Source: JBLMZH01 sp050258715 (GTDB lineage: Bacteria; Patescibacteriota; Doudnabacteria; UBA920; O2-02-FULL-48-8). Taken from it: a stretch of 8,793 bases of DNA. Below are positions 1 to 6,581 of this stretch, one piece after another (within the stretch, counting starts at the first letter, position 1; each line of letters starts with the position of its first letter). A program made the position numbers and the translations under genes. The notes beneath the pieces are model-generated. The model was not told the DNA's origin. It made no database searches and saw only the letters and a program-made list of their open reading frames with translations. Where the stretch lies: the NCBI GenBank assembly GCA_050258715.1, contig JBLMZH010000072.1, positions 1 to 8,793 of the forward strand, read 5' to 3'.

Positions 1-300
1 GGCTATACCGTACCGGCCGAGATCGGGCTTAAGGCCAACAAAGGTGCGATCGCCATGGCCTCGACCGCTGCGGGCGGCCCTTCATCCGGCAGCCAGTTCT
101 TCATTGTCACCACGGAAAGCAAAGACAACCATGACTTGCTCGACGGCAAGTATACGGTCTTCGGCTATGTCACGTCAGGCATGGACATCGTGACCAAGAT
201 CGCGGCCACTCCGGTCGAACCGAATCCCGACCCCATGGAGCCGTCGATTCCTTTGAAGCCGCAGATCATCAATAAAATAACTATTGAGGAGAGCAAATAA
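1..300 (+). CDS. Cyclophilin-type peptidyl-prolyl cis-trans isomerase, 3' part (5' end outside window)
   Basis: Frame 1 is open from the first base to TAA at 298-300, giving the last 99 residues of a cyclophilin. Cyclophilins catalyse cis-trans isomerisation of X-Pro bonds and assist folding. The family signature GSQFFIVT is visible (about residues 31-38 of this fragment), preceded by GAIAMAS and followed by LDGKYTVFGYVTSGMDIV, the typical end of the barrel with its 'L-D-G-K-xx-VFG-V-x-x-G-M-x-V' pattern. The C-terminal tail is proline-rich (PVEPNPDPMEPSIP). The start lies upstream, so export cannot be judged. The stop codon directly abuts the ATG of the NDK gene, and the SD of that gene (GAGGAG, 286-291) lies within the last codons here, so the two are probably cotranscribed. 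Confidence 0.93.
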   Translation, partial: GYTVPAEIGLKANKGAIAMASTAAGGPSSGSQFFIVTTESKDNHDLLDGKYTVFGYVTSGMDIVTKIAATPVEPNPDPMEPSIPLKPQIINKITIEESK

Positions 301-894
301 ATGCATACGCACCCTGAAGAAGAAATGACCTATGTCATGGTCAAGCCGGACGGGGTCAAGCGGGGATTGATCGGCGAGATCGTGCATCGTTTCGAAAGAG
401 TGGGGCTTAAGGTCATTGCCATGGAAATGGTCAAGCCGACCAAGGAAATGATCGACGAGCACTATCCCAAAGATCCGAAATGGATAACGCGCCTGGGCGA
501 AAAGACCCTGACGACTTACGCCAAATACGGGTATGATGCGAATAAGGATTTCGGTACGGATAAAGCCGAGGAACTCGGGCCCATGGTCCGCGAGTGGCTC
601 ATTAGCTATATGATCTCCGGCCCCGTGGTCAAGATGATTCTGCAGGGTGTCCATGCGGTGGATATGGTCAGAAAAATGGCCGGACATACGTTGCCTTACA
701 TGGCGGATGTCGGAACCATCCGCGGCGATTATTCGGTGGATTCACCGGCCGTGGCCAACCGCGAAAAGCGCGGCGTCCACAACCTGATGCACGCGTCGGA
801 AACGCCCGAAGAGGCCAAGCACGAAATCGAATTCTGGTTTAAGAAAGACCAGATCCACGCCTACAAACGCGGCGAAGAAGACTTGATGATCTAA
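301..894 (+). CDS. ndk: Nucleoside diphosphate kinase, long form with an internal insertion
   Basis: Transfers the gamma phosphate of ATP to NDPs through a phosphohistidine, balancing NTP pools in the cytoplasm. Seen: the N-terminal strand and loop TYVMVKPDGVKRGLIGEI (residues 10-27), SGPVVKMILQG (106-116), GTIRGDYSVDS (138-148), and the active-site block NLMHASETPEEAKHEIEFWF with catalytic His164 (161-180). The protein has 197 aa, while classical bacterial NDKs have about 135-150. The surplus is mainly an insertion at about residues 56-96 (PKDPKWITRLGEKTL through LGPMVREW), between the first helices and the SGPVV strand, plus a C-terminal extension after 180. I recall similar long NDKs from CPR bacteria and some archaea, but this was not checked. 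The start at 301 is supported by GAGGAG at 286-291. An internal ATG at 325 would remove eight residues and has a poorer SD. It is followed by a strong terminator. Confidence 0.96.
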   Translation: MHTHPEEEMTYVMVKPDGVKRGLIGEIVHRFERVGLKVIAMEMVKPTKEMIDEHYPKDPKWITRLGEKTLTTYAKYGYDANKDFGTDKAEELGPMVREWLISYMISGPVVKMILQGVHAVDMVRKMAGHTLPYMADVGTIRGDYSVDSPAVANREKRGVHNLMHASETPEEAKHEIEFWFKKDQIHAYKRGEEDLMI

Positions 895-906
895 TTGAAT
901 AATTTT

Positions 907-936
907 AAGGGCCGGATTTTGTCCGGCTCTTTTTTT
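907..936 (+). terminator. Rho-independent terminator after ndk
   Basis: The stem GCCGGA (911-916) / TCCGGC (922-927) has loop TTTTG and is extended outward by G-U, G-C, A-T and A-T pairs. Seven T residues (930-936) follow directly. It ends the ppi-ndk transcript 13 nt after the ndk stop. Confidence 0.92.
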
Positions 937-973
937 CTGGAGCATTTGACAATGTCCTTGAAACCGGAAAACT

Positions 974-982
974 TGCTATAAT
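974..982 (+). promoter_or_regulatory. Extended -10 promoter of mutM
   Basis: TGC followed by a consensus TATAAT (977-982) forms an extended -10 element. TTGACA occurs at 946-951 but is 25 nt away, too far for a normal -35. Initiation about 7 nt downstream of the -10 would fall at about 989, only about 11 nt before the mutM ATG at 1000. The leader would be nearly absent and contains no SD. Confidence 0.65.
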
Positions 983-999
983 TGGGGTGCAAAAAATAT

Positions 1000-1917
1000 A
1001 TGCCCGAACTTCCTGAAGTCGAGACCGTGGTATCCGAACTGCGGCCGAAACTTAAGAATAAAACGATCAAGGCCATTGAGGTCAGGTTGCCAAAGATGAT
1101 CTCGATCGGCCCTCGAACCATGCCCAATGTTCGTTCTGCAAAGGACGGTGTTGTCGGGCAGTTTGTCCGCGCTCTGGTCGGCAAAAAAATTACTGATATC
1201 GATAGGCGGGCCAAGCTCATTATCATTGATATTGAGGGCAAGTACTCGATCTTGATCCATTTAAAGATGACGGGCCAGCTCATCTACCTTTCGAAAAAAG
1301 ATCTGGCCAAGCAGGTCAGGCTTTTAAACATAGAAAATTATCCGAAGACTTCGCTTCCGGCAAAATCCACGCACGTGATTTTCGATCTTTCGGACGGGTC
1401 CAGGCTTTTTTACAACGACATGCGCCAGTTCGGGTATTTAAAGCTTGTCACAGACAAGGAATTGCCGGACGTCAAAGAGCTTAATGAGTTCGGACCCGAG
1501 CCTTTAAGCAAAGATTTTACTTTTGAAGTATTCGAGCGGCTTTTAAAGAGGCGCGCCAAGGCCCAGGTTAAGCCGTGGCTTACGGATCCGAAAATTATCG
1601 CCGGCATCGGCAACATTTATTCGGATGAAATTTTATTCTTTGCCAAGATCAAGCCGACACGGGTTATCCAAAGCCTTTCGGACTTTGAAAAGACATTGCT
1701 TTTTGAGGGGATCAAAACAATCCTTATGGACGCGGTCAAACACTACGGATCCTCAGTCGGCGATTTTGTCCGGCCCTCGGGGGATTGGGGAAAATACGGG
1801 CTCAAGCACAAGGTTTATGGCCGCGAAGGCAAGCCTTGTAAAGCTTGCGGCTCCACCATAAAAAGCATAAAATTTAATGGACGGACAGGCAGTTTTTGCC
1901 CCCACTGCCAAAAATAA
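1000..1917 (+). CDS. mutM: Formamidopyrimidine-DNA glycosylase (Fpg/MutM)
   Basis: Bifunctional base-excision repair enzyme that removes oxidised purines such as 8-oxoguanine and cuts the abasic site. The start is fixed at ATG 1000 because the mature enzyme needs Pro2 as the N-terminal nucleophile: MPELPEVETV. An in-frame TTG at 982 overlaps the -10 and would bury this proline. Seen: Pro2 and Glu3, the RRAKLIII motif with Lys72 (equivalent to E. coli Lys57), HLKMTGQL (87-94) and DMRQFGYL, which carry the Met/Arg/Phe void-filling residues, the H2TH region with GIGNIYSDEILF, and a C-terminal zinc finger CKAC...CPHC with the catalytic Arg in NGRTGSF. It has 305 aa against about 270 in E. coli. 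Extra residues lie around 33-60 and near 97-112 (AKQVRLLNIENYPKTS). All key residues are intact. It appears monocistronic, from its own promoter. Confidence 0.97.
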   Translation: MPELPEVETVVSELRPKLKNKTIKAIEVRLPKMISIGPRTMPNVRSAKDGVVGQFVRALVGKKITDIDRRAKLIIIDIEGKYSILIHLKMTGQLIYLSKKDLAKQVRLLNIENYPKTSLPAKSTHVIFDLSDGSRLFYNDMRQFGYLKLVTDKELPDVKELNEFGPEPLSKDFTFEVFERLLKRRAKAQVKPWLTDPKIIAGIGNIYSDEILFFAKIKPTRVIQSLSDFEKTLLFEGIKTILMDAVKHYGSSVGDFVRPSGDWGKYGLKHKVYGREGKPCKACGSTIKSIKFNGRTGSFCPHCQK

Positions 1918-1931
1918 AGTTTCCCGTTAAA

Positions 1932-1959
1932 TTTTCAATTTTCAATCTTCAATTTTCAA
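1932..1959 (+). repeat. Four tandem TTTTCAA heptamers
   Basis: Four consecutive 7-bp units, TTTTCAA / TTTTCAA / TCTTCAA / TTTTCAA, lie between mutM and the next gene. The third unit has one substitution. From memory, AT-rich heptamer runs of this kind are frequent in Parcubacteria intergenic DNA. No function can be read from the sequence. Confidence 0.8.
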
Positions 1960-1966
1960 TTAATTT

Positions 1967-2311
1967 ATGGACCTTGACCGCTGGGAACAACTCAAAGAAA
2001 GCCTGAGCCGAAAATTTAAGGTTCTCGAACAGGGGACCGAAGATTTGACTGTCGAGACTCAGGACGGCCCGGTCAAAAATGGCACGGCCGAGTTTTTAGT
2101 GTTCGCCACTCCCATGGGGCGGATCAAGCTGGCTTTCGAGAAGCGCCCCGTCGTTCTGGACAAAAAATTTATTTATTCTCACCGCGCCGGACAGGCTGCC
2201 CGCACCGAATACGAGTATTCCGATTCCGAAAATTCCTACAAGCTTAAGGCTTATAAGTGGGACGACCTTGAGGATGTTTGGACCGAAATCGATGCTTCCA
2301 ACTTCAGCTAA
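1967..2311 (+). CDS. Conserved hypothetical protein, 114 aa
   Basis: Unknown function. The protein is acidic, soluble-looking, and has no signal peptide, membrane segment or cysteine. It starts MDLDRWEQLKESL, an amphipathic helix. A likely beta-rich core follows (residues about 40-80: GTAEFLVFATPMGRIKLAFEKRPVVL, then KKFIYSHRAGQAARTEYEYS), and it ends with KLKAYKWDDLEDVWTEID. The alternating hydrophobic/charged pattern and clean codon periodicity support a real protein. No SD precedes the ATG; the 30 bp upstream are the TTTTCAA repeats. Its last 20 nt overlap the start of the nucleotidyltransferase gene, so the pair is probably translationally coupled and may act together. I believe similar proteins occur in other CPR genomes but cannot name the family. 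Confidence 0.8.
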   Translation: MDLDRWEQLKESLSRKFKVLEQGTEDLTVETQDGPVKNGTAEFLVFATPMGRIKLAFEKRPVVLDKKFIYSHRAGQAARTEYEYSDSENSYKLKAYKWDDLEDVWTEIDASNFS

Positions 2312-3224
2312 AACCAAAACCGCACTTTCCGAGGCAATCGTTTCGACGTTGTCTTTTTTTCATATCTATTCCTTGCCGCTTTCCAAGGAGCGGATCTGGG
2401 AGCTGCTCTACCGGCGGGAAGCGAACTTTTCGGACGTTGAAAATGAATTGAATAATTTGGTTTTGGAAAAGCAAATCATTTTTGAGCACGGGCTCTACGG
2501 ACTTCAATCTTGGAACCACGAAGTTTTTTTATCGAACCAAAAAGAAATTGAGCGGCGCTGGACCCGGGTTAAGCGGTATTTCTGGCTTTTGTCAGCCATT
2601 CCGTTCGTCGAGCACATGTCCGTCATAAACAGCATGGCCATGGGCAACGCCGGCTCTGAATCTGACATTGATTTTTTTGTCATCACCAAACCCGGCCGCC
2701 TTTATTTTGTTCGATCGGTCATAATCGCGGCATTTAAGTTCCTCGGCGTTTACAAAACCCGCGAAAAGGAGAATGAGCAATTTTGCTTCGGTTTTTATAT
2801 GGCGTCGGATCGGCTCGGTTTGGAATTTATGCTTTTGCCCGAAGAAGATCCTTATATGTATTTTTGGCTGGCCACGATTCTGCCGATAACAGGGGAGGAG
2901 GCGTACGAAAGATTCATTTCGGCCAACGCCTGGGTTAAAGACAACATTCCGAATTTTGAAACAAGCCAGCGGACAAAATGGATGGACAGCCTGAAGCCTT
3001 CCCGAATCACAAAACGAATCTTGGAAGCTCTTTGTTTTTTACCGGCTATTCTTCTTGAACCTGCGTTGCGAAAGATCCACATTCGCCACACCTTTAAACT
3101 TCCCGAAAACCATTGGCCGACTTCGAGCACGATCGCCAACAAAGATATGCTCAAATTGCACGCTTTAGACCCGAGAAAAGACCTAAAAAAACGTTTTCAC
3201 GAGGTCTTGCAAAGCCTTCGCTGA
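2292..3224 (+). CDS. Nucleotidyltransferase-fold (DNA polymerase beta superfamily) protein
   Basis: Seen: the core signature GNAGSESDIDFFVI at residues 118-131, the pol-beta G-S-x(2)-S-D-x-D motif, with Asp125 and Asp127 as candidate metal ligands. This is known to mark enzymes that transfer NMP to proteins, RNA or small molecules; the substrate here cannot be told. The N-terminus (about 30-72: LSKERIWELLYR...LNNLVLEKQIIF...GLYGL) looks like a winged-helix module. A hydrophobic stretch near residue 255 (ALCFLPAILLEPAL) could be a buried or membrane-touching helix. The C-terminus (KDLKKRFHEVLQ) is basic. The start is uncertain: ATG 2292 overlaps the upstream gene by 20 nt without its own SD; TTG 2268 and ATG 2274 in the same frame would add 8 or 6 residues. 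Translation probably depends on the upstream gene. It is not an antitoxin-type minimal nucleotidyltransferase, being 310 aa long. Confidence 0.85.
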   Translation: MLPTSAKTKTALSEAIVSTLSFFHIYSLPLSKERIWELLYRREANFSDVENELNNLVLEKQIIFEHGLYGLQSWNHEVFLSNQKEIERRWTRVKRYFWLLSAIPFVEHMSVINSMAMGNAGSESDIDFFVITKPGRLYFVRSVIIAAFKFLGVYKTREKENEQFCFGFYMASDRLGLEFMLLPEEDPYMYFWLATILPITGEEAYERFISANAWVKDNIPNFETSQRTKWMDSLKPSRITKRILEALCFLPAILLEPALRKIHIRHTFKLPENHWPTSSTIANKDMLKLHALDPRKDLKKRFHEVLQSLR

Positions 3225-3235
3225 ATCAGTATAAT
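3207..3235 (+). promoter_or_regulatory. Candidate sigma70-type promoter of groES-groEL
   Basis: TTGCAA (3207-3212), 17 nt, then a consensus TATAAT (3230-3235), overlapping the end of the upstream gene. Initiation near 3242 would give a leader of about 100 nt before groES. I found no other convincing promoter between here and the groES start. Confidence 0.6.
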
Positions 3236-3250
3236 TAGCTATGCAGAAAC

Positions 3251-3315
3251 AATCCGAATCCGGATTCGGGGCGGAAAAACAAAATTTTCTTCCTCCATTC
3301 CCGCTTCGGATTTTT
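3251..3315 (+). promoter_or_regulatory. groES leader: 16-bp palindrome overlapping a terminator-like stem
   Basis: A perfect palindrome CCGAATCCGGATTCGG lies at 3254-3269. Its left side also pairs elsewhere: AATCCGAA (3251-3258) matches TTCGGATT (3305-3312), and GCGG (3271-3274) matches CCGC (3301-3304), giving a 12-bp stem with a 12-nt bulge. T5 (3311-3315) overlaps the last two T of this stem. The two folds are mutually exclusive. It could be an operator for a heat-shock repressor, an attenuator, an RNA thermometer, or simply the terminator of the nucleotidyltransferase gene. The usual CIRCE sequence is not present. Confidence 0.5.
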
Positions 3316-3343
3316 GTCTCAAAATTAATTTAATAGGAATCGT

Positions 3344-3649
3344 ATGAAGATAAAACCGCTGGGAAACCGCATTTTGGTAAAGCAGTCAACCTCTCAAGAG
3401 GTGACCAAATCCGGCATTGTCTTGCCGGACACAGCTGATAAAGAAAAAAAAGCGCAAGGCTCGATCATTGCCTTGGGCAATGGCCCGGAAGTGGGCAAGT
3501 CAGGGCTTAAAGTCGGCGACACGGTCGTGTTCGCCCGCTACGCCGGCGACGAGATCGAACTGGACGAAGATGGCAAGAAGGTTGAATATCGCATCTTAAG
3601 CATTGGCCTGGAAAAGGACCAGGGCGAGGTTTTGGCCATTTTTGAATAA
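3344..3649 (+). CDS. groES: Co-chaperonin GroES (Hsp10)
   Basis: Forms the heptameric lid of the GroEL folding chamber in the cytoplasm. Seen: N-terminal KIKPLGNRILVKQ, the mobile loop that contacts GroEL (about residues 19-36, EVTKSGIVLPDTADKEKKAQ, with the hydrophobic IVL tripeptide), the AQGSIIALGNG strand, then LKVGDTVVFARYAGDEIEL and the closing EVLAIFE. The 101 aa are close to the family's usual 95-100. The start is supported by AGGA at 3335-3338, 5 nt before the ATG. groEL begins 20 nt downstream, forming the usual groESL operon. Confidence 0.97.
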   Translation: MKIKPLGNRILVKQSTSQEVTKSGIVLPDTADKEKKAQGSIIALGNGPEVGKSGLKVGDTVVFARYAGDEIELDEDGKKVEYRILSIGLEKDQGEVLAIFE

Positions 3650-3669
3650 GTAATTAAAGGAATATTTTT

Positions 3670-5340
3670 ATGCCAAAGTTGATTTTAAAAGGTTTGGATG
3701 CCAAAAAGGCGATCAAAGACGGAGTGGACAAGGCCGCTGATGTCATCAAAGTTACGCTTGGACCTACCGGCAAGGCTGTTATTTTGGAAAAAAGCTACGG
3801 CAGTCCGACCGTAACGGACGACGGAGTAACCGTTGCCAAGGAAATCGAACTTGAAAACAGATTCGAGAACATCGGCGCTTCCCTGATTCAGGAAGTCGCG
3901 AACCGGACGAACGAGGAAGCCGGGGACGGCACGACCACCGCCACGGTACTGGCGCAAAAAATGATTGAAAAAGGTTTTCAGTCGCTGGCTTCGACCCGCG
4001 CCAACGAGATCAAGTCCGGCATGGACAAGGCTGTTAAGTTCGTGGTCGAGGAATTGAAGAAGGTCAAAAAAGAGATCAAGGGCCGGCAGGAGATCGAGCA
4101 GGTCGCAACCATCGCGTCGCTCGACCCCGAGGTCGGCAAACTCATTTCCGAAGCTATGGAACAAGTCGGGCACGACGGCGTTATCACAGTGGAAGAAGGC
4201 CAGACCATCGGTTTGGAAAAAGAAGTCGTCACCGGCATGCGTTTTGACAAAGGGTTTACTTCTCCCTACATGATGACCAATCCGGAAAGAATGGAAGCCG
4301 TCTGGGAAGAGCCGTACATTTTGGTGACCGACAAAAAAGTCAGTTCCGTGCAGGATGTCTTGCCGCTTTTGGAAAAAGTCGTTCAGTCCGGCAAGAAAGA
4401 ATTGGTGATCATCGCGGATGAAATCGAAGGCGAGGCTTTGGCCACTTTCATTCTCAATAAACTGCGCGGCACCTTCAACGTCTTGCCTATTAAAGCCCCG
4501 GGATTTGGAGACCGGCGCAAGGAAATGCTCCAGGACATTGCGGTATTAACCGGCGGCCAGGTCATTTCCGAAGACTTGGGATTGAAACTGGAAAATACCA
4601 CTTTGGAGCAATTAGGCAAAGCCCGCAAAGTCATCGCGACCAAAGAATATACGACCATTGTCGAGGGCGCAGGCGACAAGAAAGCTGTGGCTGACCGCGT
4701 GGCGGCCATCAAGAATGAATTGAAAGTTTCAACCTCGGATTACGAAAAGGAAAAGCTTCAGGAAAGAATGGCCAGGTTGGCCGGCGGCGTTGGCGTCATT
4801 AAAGTTGGCGCCTTTACTGAGACCGAAATGAAAGCCAAGAAGTTCAAGATCGAAGACGCTTTGAACGCTACTAAGGCCGCAGTTGAAGAAGGGATTGTGG
4901 TCGGCGGCGGTATCGCGCTGGCCAGGATCGCACCCAAGCTCGATAATTTCCCCGGAGTTTCTGATGCGGAAAACGAGGGCGTTAAGATCGTTCGGGCTTC
5001 GCTGGAAGCGCCTTTTCGGCAAATTGCCGAGAATACAGGCATTGAACCGACAGGGATATTAGCCTACGTCCAGTCCGGTCCCATCCATTGCGGTTATGAT
5101 TTCACCAAATATTCCGCAGGAAACTGGGAAGCGGGCAAGGTCGAAAACATGATGCTGGCTGGTATTGTTGATCCGTTGAAGGTCACCAGGCTGGCCCTGG
5201 AGAATGCCGCGTCCATTGCCTCAACCTTAATTACCACCGAAGCCGTCATCGTTGATAAGCCTGAGAAGAAGGAAAACCACGGCGGCCAGGGAATGGGCGG
5301 CGGCATGGGAGGCATGGGTGGAATGGGGATGGATTACTAA
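3670..5340 (+). CDS. groEL: Chaperonin GroEL (Hsp60)
   Basis: ATP-driven folding chaperonin, a double heptameric ring in the cytoplasm. Seen: VTLGPTGKAVIL (residues 28-39), TDDGVTVAKEIEL with Asp51 (equivalent to E. coli Asp52), AGDGTTTATVLAQ (84-96) with the catalytic Asp86, PGFGDRRKEML in the apical domain, EDALNATKAAVEEGIVVGGGIAL near the second catalytic Asp (E. coli Asp398), and the C-terminal Gly/Met tail GGGMGGMGGMGMDY that projects into the cavity. The 556 aa are close to the usual 540-550. A small insertion sits in the equatorial domain (YDFTKYSAGNWEAGKV in place of the usual short N-A-x-T-G-E-Y turn). AAAGGA at 3656-3661 is 8 nt from the ATG. The gene is full length and intact. Confidence 0.98.
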   Translation: MPKLILKGLDAKKAIKDGVDKAADVIKVTLGPTGKAVILEKSYGSPTVTDDGVTVAKEIELENRFENIGASLIQEVANRTNEEAGDGTTTATVLAQKMIEKGFQSLASTRANEIKSGMDKAVKFVVEELKKVKKEIKGRQEIEQVATIASLDPEVGKLISEAMEQVGHDGVITVEEGQTIGLEKEVVTGMRFDKGFTSPYMMTNPERMEAVWEEPYILVTDKKVSSVQDVLPLLEKVVQSGKKELVIIADEIEGEALATFILNKLRGTFNVLPIKAPGFGDRRKEMLQDIAVLTGGQVISEDLGLKLENTTLEQLGKARKVIATKEYTTIVEGAGDKKAVADRVAAIKNELKVSTSDYEKEKLQERMARLAGGVGVIKVGAFTETEMKAKKFKIEDALNATKAAVEEGIVVGGGIALARIAPKLDNFPGVSDAENEGVKIVRASLEAPFRQIAENTGIEPTGILAYVQSGPIHCGYDFTKYSAGNWEAGKVENMMLAGIVDPLKVTRLALENAASIASTLITTEAVIVDKPEKKENHGGQGMGGGMGGMGGMGMDY

Positions 5341-5357
5341 ACCTAATTTAAACAGAT

Positions 5358-5396
5358 AAAAAGGCCGGCGGGGAATCGAATGATTTTCCCCGCCGG
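5358..5396. terminator. Bidirectional terminator between groEL and the convergent peptidase gene
   Basis: An 11-bp perfect GC-rich stem (5365-5375 with 5386-5396) and a 10-nt loop. On the minus strand it is followed by CC and five T (A5 at 5358-5362 on +), so it is a canonical terminator for the minus-strand gene. For groEL the same hairpin is followed by only a weak T-rich stretch. Confidence 0.85.
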
Positions 5397-5403
5397 TATT
5401 CTG

Positions 5404-6183
5404 TTATCTGGCATGGCTGCTCGCCACACTTTTCAAACTATAGATTTGGTACGCCACCCGTTGGTAGCTTTGCCGGAACTCTTGGGAAGAGTTCGGCAGA
5501 GCTATCACATGATAAGCCGCTTGGCACTTGCCCTCCTTGAAGTAGATGACCTTGCCCAAAGCCTCCATTTCTCTCAAGACGCTCTCGATTGCTGCGTCCT
5601 CCAATGAACCGAGTTCTTTTCTTCCGATGTCGAAGGCCAGGCCAAAGATGTGGGTCGGGGGCAAGCCTGATTTCGACAGGTCGGCGTTGGCGTTTCTTTT
5701 GACCACCTTCTTGTTGTAGACTCCAGGCCGAACCAAGCTGGTCATCGGAAAAGGCTGAAAGGCAGTCACTCTTGCCGCGACCTTTTCGGCCAGGAGGTAC
5801 AGGAGTCCTGCGGCTTCTGGTCGAAGCCTCAGCAACTTCTGCTTGTTTGAAGGCTTCGGTTCAAATTCTCCGATAGGGGATTTGCCCGTGGTCCGAAGCC
5901 TCACCCCCAGGATTTCGGGAAAGTTGAAGACCTCGACCGCTTCTCCCCGGGCAAACGCCTGATCCAGGTCCTCGTACGTTTCGAAACGCAGAGACTTGGC
6001 TAGGTCGTCCGGAAAAGCCAGCCAAAGCTTGGCGCGTTTGGTTGCCAACCAGTTGTAGGGCTTTTCAATAGCTGGGGTGATTTGGGCCAGACGGACAGGC
6101 AAGGGCTTAGATTGAAGCACGGGCAGCTCTGCCTGTTGGATCGACAACGCCGATATCGCCAATGAAAAGAACAGCCTGATCAT
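5404..6183 (-). CDS. Secreted LAS/peptidase M15-like (DUF5715-type) protein
   Basis: Probable exported zinc peptidase or lysozyme-like protein. Seen: an N-terminal signal peptide (MIRLFFSLAISALS, residues 1-14, then QQAE), and a C-terminal domain with TSLVRPGVYN (148-157), THIFGLAFDI (177-186) and YHVIAL (224-229). The spacing fits the LAS-fold metal triad: His178, Asp185 and His225. LAS enzymes include VanY/DdpX D-Ala-D-Ala peptidases and phage endolysins, so action on peptidoglycan cross-links is the natural inference. A central Lys/Arg-rich stretch (109-121, PKPSNKQKLLRLR) separates the domains. The start is well supported: AAGGAGG on the minus strand (6189-6195), 5 nt before ATG. It lies downstream of an ArsR-type gene on the same strand and ends at a terminator. 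The exact substrate and the DUF5715 assignment are from memory. Confidence 0.75.
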   Translation of the reverse strand: MIRLFFSLAISALSIQQAELPVLQSKPLPVRLAQITPAIEKPYNWLATKRAKLWLAFPDDLAKSLRFETYEDLDQAFARGEAVEVFNFPEILGVRLRTTGKSPIGEFEPKPSNKQKLLRLRPEAAGLLYLLAEKVAARVTAFQPFPMTSLVRPGVYNKKVVKRNANADLSKSGLPPTHIFGLAFDIGRKELGSLEDAAIESVLREMEALGKVIYFKEGKCQAAYHVIALPNSSQEFRQSYQRVAYQIYSLKSVASSHAR

Positions 6184-6239
6184 TTGAGCCTCCTTGGGGA
6201 TCTTTTCTTCATTCTAGTCTGATTTGCCGGATTTGCATA

Positions 6240-6267
6240 ATTCTAATGCGCATGAGGTAATTGCCCA
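6240..6267 (-). promoter_or_regulatory. Weak candidate promoter of the peptidase gene
   Basis: On the minus strand TGGGCA (6267-6262), a 16-nt spacer and TAGAAT (6245-6240). A second TAGAAT lies at 6216-6211 with a poor -35. The 20-bp operator-like palindrome sits immediately upstream of the -35. Confidence 0.3.
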
Positions 6268-6290
6268 TTTTCTAATTGTAGCGAATTAGA
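6268..6290. promoter_or_regulatory. Operator-like palindrome O1 upstream of the peptidase gene
   Basis: Perfect inverted repeat TCTAATT-GTAGCG-AATTAGA at 6271-6290, overlapping the arsR stop codon. Its core ATTGTAGCGAAT (6275-6286) is repeated exactly at 6589-6600, upstream of arsR. Interrupted palindromes of about this size are typical ArsR-family binding sites. Confidence 0.6.
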
Positions 6291-6543
6291 GAATGAAAAG
6301 AATTTTTTCAAGGAATTCCGGCTGGTTTGGGGCCAGAAAGTAAAACACAAAAAGTTTATGCTGCTTTTTATCCAATATTCCCGCTCTTTCCAAGATCACC
6401 AAATGTTTTGAAGTGGCATTAAAGGAGATATTCAATTCCGCTGCGACTTCAGCAACACTGCTTGGCCGGCTTTTAAGGAAATGGATTATTTTCAGCCTTC
6501 TGCGGTTGGATAGGGCCTTAAAAATTAGCTCTAATTTATTCAT
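6286..6543 (-). CDS. ArsR-family winged-helix transcriptional repressor
   Basis: Small DNA-binding repressor of 85 aa. Seen: FKALSNRRRLKIIHFL (residues 8-23), the usual ArsR first helices, a helix-turn-helix at about 30-51 (VAEVAAELNISFNATSKHLVIL) with recognition helix NATSKHLVILERAGIL, and a wing around 58-70 (DKKQHKLFVFYFL). There is no cysteine and no ELCVCD motif, so classical metal sensing through those ligands is unlikely. The signal is unknown. There is no SD; a consensus TATAAT on the minus strand ends 9 nt before the ATG, so the message is probably leaderless. An operator-like site overlaps its -35 side (6582-6600) and a twin lies at its 3' end, before the peptidase gene. This fits autoregulation plus control of the downstream gene. 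Confidence 0.88.
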   Translation of the reverse strand: MNKLELIFKALSNRRRLKIIHFLKSRPSSVAEVAAELNISFNATSKHLVILERAGILDKKQHKLFVFYFLAPNQPEFLEKILFIL

Positions 6544-6551
6544 AAGGAGCC

Positions 6552-6581
6552 ATTATATCGCAATCTATTATGGTCGAGCAA
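6552..6581 (-). promoter_or_regulatory. arsR promoter giving a probably leaderless message
   Basis: On the minus strand TTGCTC (6581-6576), an 18-nt spacer, and consensus TATAAT (6557-6552). Initiation would fall near 6545, about 2 nt before the ATG at 6543. There is no SD in between. Confidence 0.6.

Noticed and set aside
175..687. 170-aa minus-strand ORF opposite ndk
   Set aside because: Antisense shadow of two recognised genes; His/Asp/Phe-rich composition.
946..982. TTGACA at 946 as the -35 of the mutM promoter
   Set aside because: The 25-nt gap to TATAAT is too long; the extended -10 explains the site better.
3685..5315. Several minus-strand ORFs opposite groEL
   Set aside because: All lie antisense to an intact groEL and show no family motif or SD.
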